From Methylobacterium gregans (lineage in GTDB: Bacteria > Pseudomonadota > Alphaproteobacteria > Rhizobiales > Beijerinckiaceae), in the NCBI RefSeq assembly GCF_022179245.1, contig NZ_BPQM01000131.1:1-53578 (forward strand): a stretch of 53,578 nt of DNA, given 5' to 3'. The notes beneath the pieces were generated by a model. It saw only the letters and a program-made list of their open reading frames with translations. It was not told the origin of the DNA and searched no databases. A program made the translations under genes and the position numbers. Positions 23,935 through 32,990 of this stretch are shown piece by piece. How positions within the stretch are numbered: the first letter of the stretch is position 1; every line of letters starts with the position of its first letter.

Positions 23935-25517
23935 GAGGCCGTGTGGAAACGCAGATCCCTCGGGATTGGGGCGAGCGCACCGCGTTGCGCCGGAGATCGA
24001 GCTGCTGGCCTCAGGTTCGGATGGCCGCCAGCAGCGGGCGGACCCCGAAGATCTGGATCATCCGCTTCATGTTGTAGGCCAGAACTTGCAGGCTCATCTC
24101 GGTCCTGACCTTCGCCAAGGTCCGGGTCAGGAAGTGAGTGGCGCCCATCCAGGCCTTCAGCGTACCGAACGGGTGCTCCACGGTCTGGCGACGGATCTTC
24201 ATCGCGTCCGGCATCCGGTCGAGCCGCTCCTGCATCGCATCAAGCACGCCCTCGTGCACCCAGCGTTTGACACGCCGCGTCTCCGCTGGCGTGCAGCGGG
24301 GCTTGAGAGCGCAATCGAGACAGGCCGTCAGGTTGCGGTAGTGATCTATCTCGTCGCCATCGGCCCGACGATCGGACCGGGTAACGCCCTTGGTCAGGTG
24401 CTGGCCGGCGGGACAGGTGTAACGGTCATGGCTGGCGTCGTAGACGAAGTCCTGTCCCGTGAAGAGGCCGCGCTTGGCGTGGCCCGAGGTCAGGGTCTTG
24501 GGCACGCATGGCAGCACGCCGGTGCCCTCGCAGGCCAGAACCTGTTCCCCGCTGAGGTAGCCCCGGTCGGCCAGCACCGTGAGCGTGGCACACCCCGTCG
24601 CCTCCTGAGCCAGGAGCCCCATCGGCGCGAGTTGCGCCCGGTCGCTGCCGACGTTGGTCACGGCGTGGGCCACGATCAGATGGTGCTCGGCATCCACCGC
24701 GGCCTGGACGTTGTAGCCGACCATGCCCGTACCCTTGCCGCTGGTCGCCATGGAGCGCGCGTCGGGGTCGGTCAGCGAGACTTGGCCGTCGGGTGCAGCC
24801 TCGACCTGCTGCCCTCTCGCCTGGAGGACCTGCATCTGCGCGCGCAGGCCCGCAATCTTCTCCTTGAGCCGTGTCGTGCGCGCCTCGGCGATGTCGCTCG
24901 GCTCGCGGTCGGCCCGATCCAGCGCAGCAAGATAACGGCCGATGCTCGTCTCGACCTGCGCCAAGCGCGCCTCGACCTTCGCGGCGGTGAAGTTCTTGTC
25001 GCGGTTGTTGACCGCCTTGAACTTGCTGCCGTCGATGGCGACGACGGCCTTGCTGAACAGGTTCAGCCGGCGGCACAACACCACGAACTGCGCGCAGGCG
25101 GCCTGGATGGCAGGGCCGTTGTCCTTGCGGAAGTCGGCCAGCGTCTTGAAGTCGGGCATCAGCCGGCCGGTGAGCCAGATCAGTTCGACGTTGCGTTGGC
25201 TCTCGCGTTCGAGACGCCGGCTCGACGGGACGCGGTTGAGATAGCCGTAGAGGTAGATCTTGAGCAGCGTCGCTGGATGGTAGGCCGGACGACCCGTGGC
25301 CTCCGGTACCGCGCCCGCGAAGCCGAGCGCGCCCAGATCGAGCTCATCGACGAACACTTCGACGAGGCGAACCGGGTTGTCGGCGGTGATGTAGTCGTCC
25401 AGACAGTCGGGAAGGAGTGTGATCTGCTGACGATCCTCGCCTGCAATGAAGCGCTTCATCCCGACCTCCCAAGATCGGAAATTACTCTACCAGATCAGCG
25501 CGTTTTCACACAGCCTG
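23935..25517 (-). mobile_element. Complete IS1182-type insertion sequence
   Basis: 1583 bp with one transposase gene. Ends are 18-bp imperfect inverted repeats (left 23935-23952 GAGGCCGTGTGGAAACGC; right 25500-25517, complement CAGGCTGTGTGAAAACGC; 15 of 18 match). It is flanked by GACC on both sides (23931-23934 and 25518-25521). Joining the flanks at GACC rebuilds the 20-mer found intact at 11993-12012, which supports these exact boundaries. Ends and gene are intact, so it may be active. Confidence 0.85.
24011..25459 (-). CDS. IS1182-family transposase
   Basis: 482 aa DDE transposase. Visible are a DUF772-like N-terminal region (RPAYHPATLLKIYLYGYLN), the first catalytic Asp in VVAIDGSKFKAVNNRDKN, the second in TLTVLADRGYLSGEQ, and the Glu in QTVEHPFGTLKAWMGATHF. 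Cysteines in the middle of the C-terminal half (TACLDCALKPRC) may bind zinc, as usual in this family. It is full length with no stops, carried inside the IS at 23935-25517. The start at 25459 lies 58 bases inside the right end. Confidence 0.93.
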   Translation of the reverse strand: MKRFIAGEDRQQITLLPDCLDDYITADNPVRLVEVFVDELDLGALGFAGAVPEATGRPAYHPATLLKIYLYGYLNRVPSSRRLERESQRNVELIWLTGRLMPDFKTLADFRKDNGPAIQAACAQFVVLCRRLNLFSKAVVAIDGSKFKAVNNRDKNFTAAKVEARLAQVETSIGRYLAALDRADREPSDIAEARTTRLKEKIAGLRAQMQVLQARGQQVEAAPDGQVSLTDPDARSMATSGKGTGMVGYNVQAAVDAEHHLIVAHAVTNVGSDRAQLAPMGLLAQEATGCATLTVLADRGYLSGEQVLACEGTGVLPCVPKTLTSGHAKRGLFTGQDFVYDASHDRYTCPAGQHLTKGVTRSDRRADGDEIDHYRNLTACLDCALKPRCTPAETRRVKRWVHEGVLDAMQERLDRMPDAMKIRRQTVEHPFGTLKAWMGATHFLTRTLAKVRTEMSLQVLAYNMKRMIQIFGVRPLLAAIRT

Positions 25518-25807
25518 GACCCATTGCGGACATTCGAGGCGCTGCCGCTGAAGGTCCGGATCGGATGGGGAGCCGACCCTGGCCCGTCACCCTGAAGCGG
25601 ACGTTCCGCCTCCGGCCCAACCCAGACCCGAGCAGTCGTCTGCGGATCCCGAAAGCGGCCATTCGCCCGACAACCGGCGACTTTAACTCAGGTGAAAAAA
25701 CGGCTTTAAGACGCGGATCCGGCACCCGGCATGGCGGTGTGAGGGCACGTGGCTCTTCGCAACGTCCGTGAACGACGTCGGCCACCGAGGGCCAGGCTTA
25801 CCTCTCG
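25518..25807. other. IS flank and intergenic region before the LOV kinase
   Basis: 290 bases. It begins with the target duplication and right half of the dispersed 20-bp repeat. Small frames on the minus strand (up to 96 codons) show shadow composition. The kinase promoter should lie here; no box can be assigned. The start codon at 25808 has no clear Shine-Dalgarno. Confidence 0.4.
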
Positions 25808-28531
25808 ATGAATAGCGATGTGCACCGCCTCTCGCGCGAGGAGCTTGAGGCAGAAGTCCTGCGCCTGCGGGAGAGGCTTGCCGAGCAGCCTGAACCCGGT
25901 CTGGATCCATCCGATCAACGACGCCGCTCGGCAGCGGCCAACGCCGACGTGCTGTTCTCCGCCGTCGACAGGACCAGCCTGCCGATCATCCTCACGGATC
26001 CCAATCAGGACGATGACCCGATCGTCTACACCAACCGCGCCTTCCTCGACCTCACGGGCTACGACCTGGACCAGGTCGTCGGGCGCAACTGTCGCTTCCT
26101 CCAGGGGCCGAATACCGAACCGGGCTGCGTCGACGAAATCCGCGCAGCGCTACGCGACGACCGCGACCTCACCGTCGAGATCACCAACCATCGCCGCGAC
26201 GGCACGACGTTCGTGAATGCCCTGTTCGTCGGACCCGTTTTCGACGGGGAGGGACGGCTGCGCTACCGCTTTGGCAGCCAGATCGATGTCACGGAGGCGC
26301 ACCGCAACCGGCAACGCTTGGCCGACAGCGAGAAGCGCCACCGCGCGATCTTCGACAGCGCCAGCGAAATGGCGATCATCGTTACCGACACCGAGGGCAA
26401 GGTGACCGACTGGAACGTCGGGGCCGAACGCATCCTGGGCTGGTCGGCCGATGAGATGGGCGGGCAGACCGTCGAGCGGATCTTCACGCCCGAAGACCAG
26501 GCCTCCGATCGCGCGCGGGAGGAGATGGCCATTGTCCTCCGCGACGGGCATGCCAGGGACGTGCGCTGGCATTTGCGCAAGGACGGCGACCGTTTCTACG
26601 CGGTCGGCGACATGACCTCGCTGCGCGGGGTGGACGGGACGCACCAGGGTTTCGTCAAGGCGATGAGCGACCGCACGGATGAGCGCAACATTGCCGCCAA
26701 GCAGAAGGCCGACTCCGAGTTCATGCAGGGCGTCCTGGCGTCCTCGGCCGACTGCATCAAGGTGCTCGACCTCGACGGAGGCCTGACCTTCATGAGCGAG
26801 GGCGGCATGAAGGTGATGGAGGTCGGCGACTTCAATCAGATCAAGGGCTGCCCGTGGCCGAGCTTCTGGCGGGGCCGGGGACACGTCGATGCCTTGGAGG
26901 CCCTGGCCACGGCCAAGCGTGGCGGCGTCGGCCATTTCCAAGGTCCGGCCGATACCTTGCTCGGCAAGCCCCGGTGGTGGGACGTGCAGGTCACGCCGAT
27001 CTTTGGTGCTGACGGGCGGCCGGAGAGGATCCTTTCCGTCTCGCGTGACATCACCCAGCAGAAGTTGTTTGAGGGGCGCCTCGCGGACAGCGAGGCCCAC
27101 TGGCGCAGCCTGTTCGAGCGCCTGAGCGAGGGCTTCATCGTCGGCGAGGTTGTGCGCGACACAACCGGACGCATCACGGACTGGCGCTACGTCGACGTCA
27201 ACTCGGCCTGGGGCCGGCTCGTCGGCATCGCCTCAGACAGCGTTGTCGGCCGCACGATCCGCGAGGTATTCCCTGGCATCGAGGACGCCTGGGTCGACGA
27301 GTTTGCCGACGTGGTCGAGACCGGCGAACCGGTAACGTTCGTCCGTCAGGTCGGGACCCTCGCGCGGTGGTACGAGGGCCGTGCCTTCTCGCTCGGTGGC
27401 GAACGCTTCGGCGTCATCTTCCTGGAGGTGACGGAGCGGGTGCAGGCCGATGCCCGCCGCAACGGCCTCCTGGAGTTCGGGGACCGGTTGCGAGCCGGCA
27501 TTGACGCCAACGCGATAGCGATGGCGGGCTCGACGATCCTCGGGCGCGTCTTGGGCGTCGGTCGGGTTGGCTACGGCACGGTCGGCCCGGACGGTGAGAG
27601 CTTCGTGGTCGAGGAGGACTGGACCGCGGCGGGTTTCCCGACGCTGGCCGGCCACTATCGCATGGACGATTACGGCCTCTACGCTGAAGACCTCCGGCAG
27701 GGGCGGACGGTCGTCATTGCGGACGTGCGCGACGACCCGCGCACCGCCGCCTCCGCCACGACACTAGAGGCGGTCTCCGCGCGCACCCTGGTGAACGTGC
27801 CCATAGTCGAGAAGGGCCGGACGGTGGCGGTGCTTTACGTGAATGACGGGCAGCCGCGGTCTTGGACCGAATCGGAGGTCTCGTTCATTCGGCAGATCGC
27901 TGAGCTGACCCGCCAAGCCGTCGAGCGTCGGCGTGCCGAGGAGCGGCAGGACCTGCTGAACCACGAACTCTCCCACCGCCTTAAGAACACGATGGCGATG
28001 GTCGTGAGCATCGCGCACCAGACGCTGCGGTCTGTTCCGGAGCGCGAGCCGGTCGAGGCGTTCCATAAGCGCATCCAGGCGTTGGCCTCGGCCCACGACC
28101 TTTTGCTGCGCAAGGACTGGACGTCTGCCGACCTGCGGACCGTATGCCGAGAGGTTCTGGGCAACGCGGCCGAGGCGCGGCGCTTCACGCTGGACGGCCC
28201 CAACGTGGCGCTCGGACCAAGTGCTGCGCTGTCAGCGTCGTTGCTCCTCCATGAACTAGCGACCAACGCGGCCAAGTACGGCAGCCTGTCCGGCGAAGAG
28301 GGCGAGGTCGAGGTGCAATGGTGGATCGATACCGCGACTGGGGAGCCCGGGCTGGTGCTGCGGTGGCGCGAGCACGGAGGTCCTCCCGTGGTAGCGCCGA
28401 CCCGGCGAGGCTTCGGTTCGCGCCTAATCCGCACGGGTCTCGTCGGAACGGGCGAGGTCGACGTTACATACGACACGGACGGGGTGATCGCGGTGATGCG
28501 TGCACCGCTGATCGAGGTGCAACGCTCATGA
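25808..28531 (+). CDS. LOV-PAS-GAF HWE-type sensor histidine kinase
   Basis: 907 aa, no membrane segment. The N-terminal LOV domain (about 45-160) has the flavin-adduct Cys95 in GRNCRFLQGPNT, so blue-light sensing is likely. Further PAS domains follow (about 170-300, 300-420, 425-545), then a GAF-like domain (about 555-705). The kinase domain has LNHELSHRLKNTMAMV with the phospho-acceptor His near 723, and the HWE/HisKA_2 pattern continues to SLLLHELATNAAKYGSLSG and a GFGSRLI loop. It overlaps the response regulator gene by ATGA, so the pair is one system. Light as the input is established for LOV proteins; the output is unknown. Confidence 0.9.
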   Translation: MNSDVHRLSREELEAEVLRLRERLAEQPEPGLDPSDQRRRSAAANADVLFSAVDRTSLPIILTDPNQDDDPIVYTNRAFLDLTGYDLDQVVGRNCRFLQGPNTEPGCVDEIRAALRDDRDLTVEITNHRRDGTTFVNALFVGPVFDGEGRLRYRFGSQIDVTEAHRNRQRLADSEKRHRAIFDSASEMAIIVTDTEGKVTDWNVGAERILGWSADEMGGQTVERIFTPEDQASDRAREEMAIVLRDGHARDVRWHLRKDGDRFYAVGDMTSLRGVDGTHQGFVKAMSDRTDERNIAAKQKADSEFMQGVLASSADCIKVLDLDGGLTFMSEGGMKVMEVGDFNQIKGCPWPSFWRGRGHVDALEALATAKRGGVGHFQGPADTLLGKPRWWDVQVTPIFGADGRPERILSVSRDITQQKLFEGRLADSEAHWRSLFERLSEGFIVGEVVRDTTGRITDWRYVDVNSAWGRLVGIASDSVVGRTIREVFPGIEDAWVDEFADVVETGEPVTFVRQVGTLARWYEGRAFSLGGERFGVIFLEVTERVQADARRNGLLEFGDRLRAGIDANAIAMAGSTILGRVLGVGRVGYGTVGPDGESFVVEEDWTAAGFPTLAGHYRMDDYGLYAEDLRQGRTVVIADVRDDPRTAASATTLEAVSARTLVNVPIVEKGRTVAVLYVNDGQPRSWTESEVSFIRQIAELTRQAVERRRAEERQDLLNHELSHRLKNTMAMVVSIAHQTLRSVPEREPVEAFHKRIQALASAHDLLLRKDWTSADLRTVCREVLGNAAEARRFTLDGPNVALGPSAALSASLLLHELATNAAKYGSLSGEEGEVEVQWWIDTATGEPGLVLRWREHGGPPVVAPTRRGFGSRLIRTGLVGTGEVDVTYDTDGVIAVMRAPLIEVQRS

Positions 28532-28911
28532 CGATGACCGGGACGGACGGCGACGAAGCGCGGCCGGTCGTGCTCGTGCTCCAAGATGAGCCGATCCTGG
28601 CCGGCATCATGAGGGACTTCGTCGAGGAGGCGGGATGCGTCGCAGTCGTGGTGCGCACTGCTCAGGCGGCGGTGCGCACTCTGGAGGAGCGCACGGACAT
28701 CCGAGTGGTGTTCGCCGACCTCGACGTACGCGGCTCAACCACCGGGCTGAAGCTGGTGGCGATGATCCGGGACCGCTGGCCTCCCATCGAGCTGGTCCTG
28801 ACGGGGGCTCTGGCGCCGGACCTCGACGCTATTCCGGCGCGAGGCGTATTTTGCAACAAGCCCTTCCGCGAGAGCAAGGTAATCTCGGCAATCCGTAGTT
28901 TTGCCGCATGA
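28528..28911 (+). CDS. Single-domain response regulator
   Basis: 127 aa, a REC domain only. Acidic pocket residues are D20/E21 (LQDEP), the phospho-acceptor is D64 in VVFADLDVRGS, and the conserved Lys is in CNKPF. There is no DNA-binding output domain. The start overlaps the kinase stop (ATGA), fixing it as the kinase partner. Single REC proteins next to HWE kinases often relay phosphate or compete for it. The target is unknown. Confidence 0.88.
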   Translation: MTMTGTDGDEARPVVLVLQDEPILAGIMRDFVEEAGCVAVVVRTAQAAVRTLEERTDIRVVFADLDVRGSTTGLKLVAMIRDRWPPIELVLTGALAPDLDAIPARGVFCNKPFRESKVISAIRSFAA

Positions 28912-29146
28912 GCCAGAAGCTCCTGTCCGCTTCAGAGCGTCGAATCGAGGGGAGCGAGCAGGCATAAATCCGCCCAACCTGGACATAAGTCATCCTCCGC
29001 CAAGCTGCCTCGGAGCGGACCTCCCGAGGGTCTGCGAAGGGTGGGAAGTGGCGCCTCGCGCAAGGCTGTCGCTTGCCCGTTAGCGCGCCATACTGGCCCA
29101 GATACAGGAGGCAAGGCACCCAATCGGGGAAGCGCGCCGTCGCCAG

Positions 29147-29854
29147 CTACCGTGCTAGGTGGAGGTAGCCTGGGTCGAAGCCGCTGGCATAGACGAGCGC
29201 ATCCCAGGCATGGATGGTGAGGACGTTGCGGCGCAGGGTAAGAAGCTCCTGCTTACGCATTGCCTTGAAGGTGCGGTTGATATGCACGCTGGTGACGCCG
29301 AGCGTGTCGGCCAGGCAAGTCTGCGTCAGGGGAAATTGGCAGCGGTGGTCGGCCGCCAAGCCGATTGCCGCGAGCCTCAGGTATAGTTCGCAGATAAGGT
29401 GGCCGACCCGCTCGTGGGCGGAGCGCCGGCCCAGGCCGACCAGCCAGGCCCGCTGGATCCCGGCATCGACCAGCGTGGAGCACCAGAGTGCGGTAGCGAG
29501 GTTGGGGAAGGCGGCGGTGAGCGCGCGCAGCTTGTCGTGCGGGATCAGGATAACCGTGGCCTTGGTCAGAGCCGCAAGACCGTCCTCGCGGACGGGCAGG
29601 TGTAGGTTCTGCAGATCGGGGACATCCCCCGGGAGGTAGAGGCCGAGGATCTGCCGCCGGCCCCCACTGAGCAGCCGGTAGCGGCAGAGCCAGCCGTCGA
29701 CGACGAGGCAGCACTGCGCAGGCGCATCGCCTGCCCGTACGAGGTCGGCTCCGGCCGCGACGACACGCGGTCGCACCGACAGATCCTGGATGGCCCGCTG
29801 CTCGGCCTCGGTGAGGGCGGTAAAGCGCGTGAGCGTGCGCACGAGCCCGGCCAT
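29147..29854 (-). CDS. Crp/Fnr-family transcriptional regulator, second
   Basis: 235 aa. The N-terminal cyclic-nucleotide-like domain (about 10-130) contains LVRAGDAPAQCCLVVDGWLC and GGRRQILGLYLPGDV. A helix-turn-helix lies near residues 165-205 (LTQTCLADTLGVTSVHINRTFKAM). The pattern is that of the light- or stress-linked Crp/Fnr group common in Methylobacterium-like genomes. The ATG at 29854 is preferred over 29947, as the upstream codons lack family-like sequence. It has no coupled partner; the LOV kinase pair lies upstream and a small orphan gene downstream. Effector unknown. Confidence 0.85.
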   Translation of the reverse strand: MAGLVRTLTRFTALTEAEQRAIQDLSVRPRVVAAGADLVRAGDAPAQCCLVVDGWLCRYRLLSGGRRQILGLYLPGDVPDLQNLHLPVREDGLAALTKATVILIPHDKLRALTAAFPNLATALWCSTLVDAGIQRAWLVGLGRRSAHERVGHLICELYLRLAAIGLAADHRCQFPLTQTCLADTLGVTSVHINRTFKAMRKQELLTLRRNVLTIHAWDALVYASGFDPGYLHLAR

Positions 29855-30174
29855 CGCATGGAGCGGTTCTGGGTTCACGAAAGCTGGCCTAGGGGATGAA
29901 CATGGGAGCGCGAACGGCACATGGTCGCCGGCAGCTACGAGAGCCACGCCACGGCGGGCTCAACTTACACGCGAAGAGCCTGGTAGGAAACTACGCTGTT
30001 CCTGGGTTAGGAGAGCTTGACGTGGTCGTGACCGACTGTAGGCGCGGGGATGCGCGGCTTCTGACACCCGATCCCAAGCTCGTTGAAAAGCGGTGTATGC
30101 AGGCTCAGCCAGGCGAGACAGAGGCAAGGATGGACGCGACAGCTGAGGACCATGACGTCCGTCCGCGCCCCGGA

Positions 30175-30384
30175 CTACCGGAGCGTCGGGGACTCGCCCG
30201 GCTGCAAGTGGCGGTCGCCTCCGTCGGGACTGCTCGGCGAAACGTGGTCGTTCAATCGGCCAAGATGTTCGAAGACGTGCTCGAAGGCGGCGGTGACGGC
30301 CTTCTCGAAGCTACCGTCGCCCTTGCCCTGGGCATCCTTCAACGCGCCGAGCAACTGGCGGTGCATTTCGGTATCTGTGGACAT
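30175..30384 (-). CDS. Small hypothetical protein
   Basis: 69 aa from ATG 30384, with a purine-rich AAGGGTAGG upstream. The first 45 residues look like an amphipathic helical domain (MHRQLLGALKDAQGKGDGSF, EKAVTAAFEHVFEHLGRL). The C-terminal tail is disordered and polar. No family was recognised; it stands alone between the Crp/Fnr gene and an SDR gene. Coding potential is supported by composition only. Confidence 0.5.
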   Translation of the reverse strand: MSTDTEMHRQLLGALKDAQGKGDGSFEKAVTAAFEHVFEHLGRLNDHVSPSSPDGGDRHLQPGESPTLR

Positions 30385-30557
30385 GACCTACCCTTTTGCC
30401 CGGGCATGCCCCGGGGTCGGTAAAAAGCCCCCGCTACCGACGACGGTTCCTGGGACCGTGGCCGCGGGGCCGACGGCGGCGCGCTTACGACGTGGACCTT
30501 CGATAGCAACCCGTCGAAGACCGCACGGCGAAGTGAGGCCGCCGGCTATCAGGAGGG

Positions 30558-31364
30558 CTAAGCTCCCATGGTCATGACCGAACCGCCGTCGACCCTGAGG
30601 AACTCGCCCGTGATAAAGCTGGCATGTTCCGAGCAGAGGAACGTGACCGCGGCGGCGACTTCCTCCGCGCGGCCGCGCCGCTTGGCGACGATGCCGGGGC
30701 GCTCCTCGTCCAGAGTGACCTGGACCGCTTCGTCGAACGAGATGCCTTTCTCCTTGGCCTTCTTCTCCATCTGCGCGTCAGTCATCGGCGTTGCGATGAA
30801 GGCCGGCCCGACCGCGTTCACAAGCACGCCGTCCGGCCCGTAGGCCTTGGACAATCCTTTCGCGAGGTTCAGGACGCCCGCCTTGGCCGCCGCGTAGGGC
30901 AGTTCCTCGACGTAGGGCTGCACGGCGTCCTCGGACGAGAACAGCACAACGCGGCCCCAGCCCGCCTTGCGCATGTGCGGAATGAAGGCCCTGGTCGCGC
31001 GCACCCCGGCCATGAGGTCGGTCTGCAACGCCTCAAGCCAGTCGTCGTCGGTGAGGTCCAGGAAGTCCCCCGACGCCCCGGTGATCCCAGCGGCGCAGAC
31101 GAGGATGGTCGGCTTGTCGTCGAAGGCCATGTTGGCGAAGGCGGCGAGCACCTCGATCCCCTTGGCCGTGCTCAGGTCCGCTTCGATGGCACGGACCGGG
31201 CCCAGCGCCGCCAGTTCCTCGGCGGTGGCCTGCAACTCAGGGCCTTCCTTGTCGGTCAGGACGACGTGGACGCCTTCGCGCAAGAGATGTTCGGCGGTCG
31301 AGCGGCCCATGCCAGACTTGGCTCCCGTCACGACCGCGATCCGTCCGCTGATGCCAAGATCCAT
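30558..31364 (-). CDS. SDR-family oxidoreductase
   Basis: 268 aa classical short-chain dehydrogenase. The Rossmann cofactor motif is TGAKSGMG (residues 14-21), followed by LVCAAGITG (NNAG-equivalent), the catalytic Ser in VVLFSSEDAV, and the YAAAK active-site motif. The C-terminal part SFITGEFLRVDGG is typical. Substrate unknown; the enzyme is probably NAD(P)H-dependent. It lies 97 bases before the IS3-type element, which has not interrupted it. Confidence 0.9.
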   Translation of the reverse strand: MDLGISGRIAVVTGAKSGMGRSTAEHLLREGVHVVLTDKEGPELQATAEELAALGPVRAIEADLSTAKGIEVLAAFANMAFDDKPTILVCAAGITGASGDFLDLTDDDWLEALQTDLMAGVRATRAFIPHMRKAGWGRVVLFSSEDAVQPYVEELPYAAAKAGVLNLAKGLSKAYGPDGVLVNAVGPAFIATPMTDAQMEKKAKEKGISFDEAVQVTLDEERPGIVAKRRGRAEEVAAAVTFLCSEHASFITGEFLRVDGGSVMTMGA

Positions 31365-31457
31365 CTGTCTCGTTCCGTCACCGTTCGAGAGGGCCGCCCC
31401 GTGTCACACCATGAGCGGTGAATGGGAAGTCCGCCTTGCGGGAGAGGTTCCGTGGGA

Positions 31458-31461
31458 GTTC
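31458..31461. repeat. IS3 target duplication, left (GTTC)
   Basis: Exact match to the four bases at 32780-32783, directly outside the inverted repeats. Confidence 0.85.
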
Positions 31462-31500
31462 TGAACCGCTCCGGGTTTCCCGGAGGCTATTCGGTTTGGA

Positions 31501-32406
31501 TCAGGCGGCCAAGGCTTGTACCTTGGCCTGGGCATAGTAGCGCGCTTCGGCCTCGGCGGGAGGGATATTCCCGATTGGTTCGAGCAGTCGGCGGTTGTTG
31601 AACCAATCCACCCATTCGAGGGTGGCAAACTCGACGGCTTCGAACGACCGCCACGGGCCACGCCGATGGATGACCTCGGCCTTGAACAGGCCAATCACCG
31701 TCTCGGCGAGCGCATTATCGTAGGAATCTCCAACGCTACCGACGGAGGGTTCGATACCTGCCTCGGCGAGACGCTCGGTGTAGCGGATGCTGACGTATTG
31801 CGACCCGCGGTCGGAGTGACAGACAAGACCGCCGCCGGCGAAAGGGCGGCGCTCGTGCAGGGCCTGCTCCAGGGCATCGAGCACGAAGTCAGCCCGGGCG
31901 GAGCGCGACACACGCCAGCCTACGATCCGGCGCGCGAAGACGTCGATCACGAAGGCGGCGTAAACGAAGCCACGCCAGGTCGCCACGTAGGTGAAGTCCG
32001 CGACCCACAATCTGTTCGGGCACGCGGCCTTGAACTGCCGGTTGACCCGGTCGAGCGGACAGGCCGCCGCCGGATCAGGAATGGTCGTGCGGACCCTGCG
32101 TCCCCGGACGACGCCAGCTAAGCCCATCACCCGCATCAACCGAGCCACCGTGCAGCGGGCGGCTACGATCCCCTCGCGGGCGAGTTGCCGCCAGACCTTG
32201 CGCACGCCGTAGACCCGGAAGTTCGCCTCGTACACGCGCCGGATCTCGGCCATAAGCGCCGCGTCCCGCTTGGATCGGGCCGGCAGCTTCCCGGGATCGG
32301 TCCGCCGCGCGGCATGGGCGCGGTACGTCGACGGGGCGATCGGCAGCACGCGGCAGATCGGCTCGACCCCGTAGGTGGCGCGGTGCTCGTCGATGAACGC
32401 AATCAT
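31501..32406 (-). CDS. IS3-family transposase OrfB
   Basis: 301 aa. The N-terminal HTH_21-like region (YGVEPICRVLPIAPSTYRAH, NFRVYGVRKVWRQLAREG) is followed by the integrase core with the DDE triad: Asp in LWVADFTYVATW, Asp in VCHSDRGSQYVSI, Glu in ALAETVIGLFKAE. Its ATG overlaps the orfA stop (ATGA at 32403-32406), so it can be translated by coupling. A frameshift fusion OrfAB is common in the family but no slippery site was pinned here. Confidence 0.93.
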   Translation of the reverse strand: MIAFIDEHRATYGVEPICRVLPIAPSTYRAHAARRTDPGKLPARSKRDAALMAEIRRVYEANFRVYGVRKVWRQLAREGIVAARCTVARLMRVMGLAGVVRGRRVRTTIPDPAAACPLDRVNRQFKAACPNRLWVADFTYVATWRGFVYAAFVIDVFARRIVGWRVSRSARADFVLDALEQALHERRPFAGGGLVCHSDRGSQYVSIRYTERLAEAGIEPSVGSVGDSYDNALAETVIGLFKAEVIHRRGPWRSFEAVEFATLEWVDWFNNRRLLEPIGNIPPAEAEARYYAQAKVQALAA

Positions 32407-32729
32407 CGCTTGAACGGGCGGTCGAGCTCCGCCTGTGCAAAATACGCTGACGCCTTCTTCAGGATCTCGTTGGCCTGCCGGAGCTCCCGGTTCTCTCGCT
32501 CCAGGGCCTTGATCCGCTCGCGCTCGTCCGTCGTCGGTCCGGCTCGCACACCCTGGTCCCGCTCGGCCTGGCGCACCCAGTTCCTCAGTGTCTCGCCCGA
32601 ACAGCCGATCTTGGCGGCAATCGAGCGGATCGCTCCGTACTGAGAGGCGTGATCGCCCTGGTGCTCCAGCACCATCCGCACAGCGCGCTCACGGACCTCA
32701 GGGGAAAACGGTGGAGTTCGTTTCGTCAT
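32403..32729 (-). CDS. IS3-family OrfA (DNA-binding subunit)
   Basis: 108 aa. A helix-turn-helix of the HTH_8 type (SPEVRERAVRMVLEH, IRSIAAKIGCSGETLRNWVR) binds the IS ends. A leucine-zipper-like helix follows (ERIKALERENRELRQANEIL). The start at ATG 32729, 24 bases inside the right repeat, gives the usual family length; a longer upstream frame runs past the IS end and is a shadow. Confidence 0.92.
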   Translation of the reverse strand: MTKRTPPFSPEVRERAVRMVLEHQGDHASQYGAIRSIAAKIGCSGETLRNWVRQAERDQGVRAGPTTDERERIKALERENRELRQANEILKKASAYFAQAELDRPFKR

Positions 32730-32779
32730 GGCTCCATCCTCGCAAGAGTTGGGGCCTCCGGAAAACCCGGCGCGGTTCA

Positions 32780-32783
32780 GTTC
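32780..32783. repeat. IS3 target duplication, right (GTTC)
   Basis: Exact match to the four bases at 31458-31461. Confidence 0.85.
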
Positions 32784-32990
32784 CGTGCTCCGGCCTTCTC
32801 GCCGAGGTGATGCAGGCTCGAAGTTCCCGTTCCACCTCTTCGTGACAGATACCTGAACTCGTCGCGACGACCCCATGACGGGCCGGTGCGACCCTTGGCG
32901 GCCAGGGGCTGGGGTGCCCAAAGGTCGGACCCGACCAGGGAACCTCCTCCGCTCTACACAATTGCCGCCTCGGCATCACGGAGCAGAAGC

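Larger units (their letters stand above)
31462..32779 (-). mobile_element. Complete IS3-family insertion sequence
   Basis: 1318 bp with orfA and orfB. Terminal inverted repeats are 26 bp (31462-31487 and 32754-32779, 24 of 26 match; outer bases TGAACCGC). The four bases GTTC appear directly outside both ends (31458-31461 and 32780-32783), the expected target duplication. Both genes are intact, so the insertion appears recent and the element may be active. It landed between the SDR and Dps genes. Confidence 0.93.

Noticed and set aside
25495..25918. Minus-strand frames beside the IS1182 right end
   Set aside because: Short, overlapping each other and the kinase start; shadow composition.
32403..32406. 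Programmed -1 frameshift making OrfAB in the IS3 element
   Set aside because: Family knowledge allows it, but no clear slippery run was seen; the visible ATGA overlap already explains coupling.
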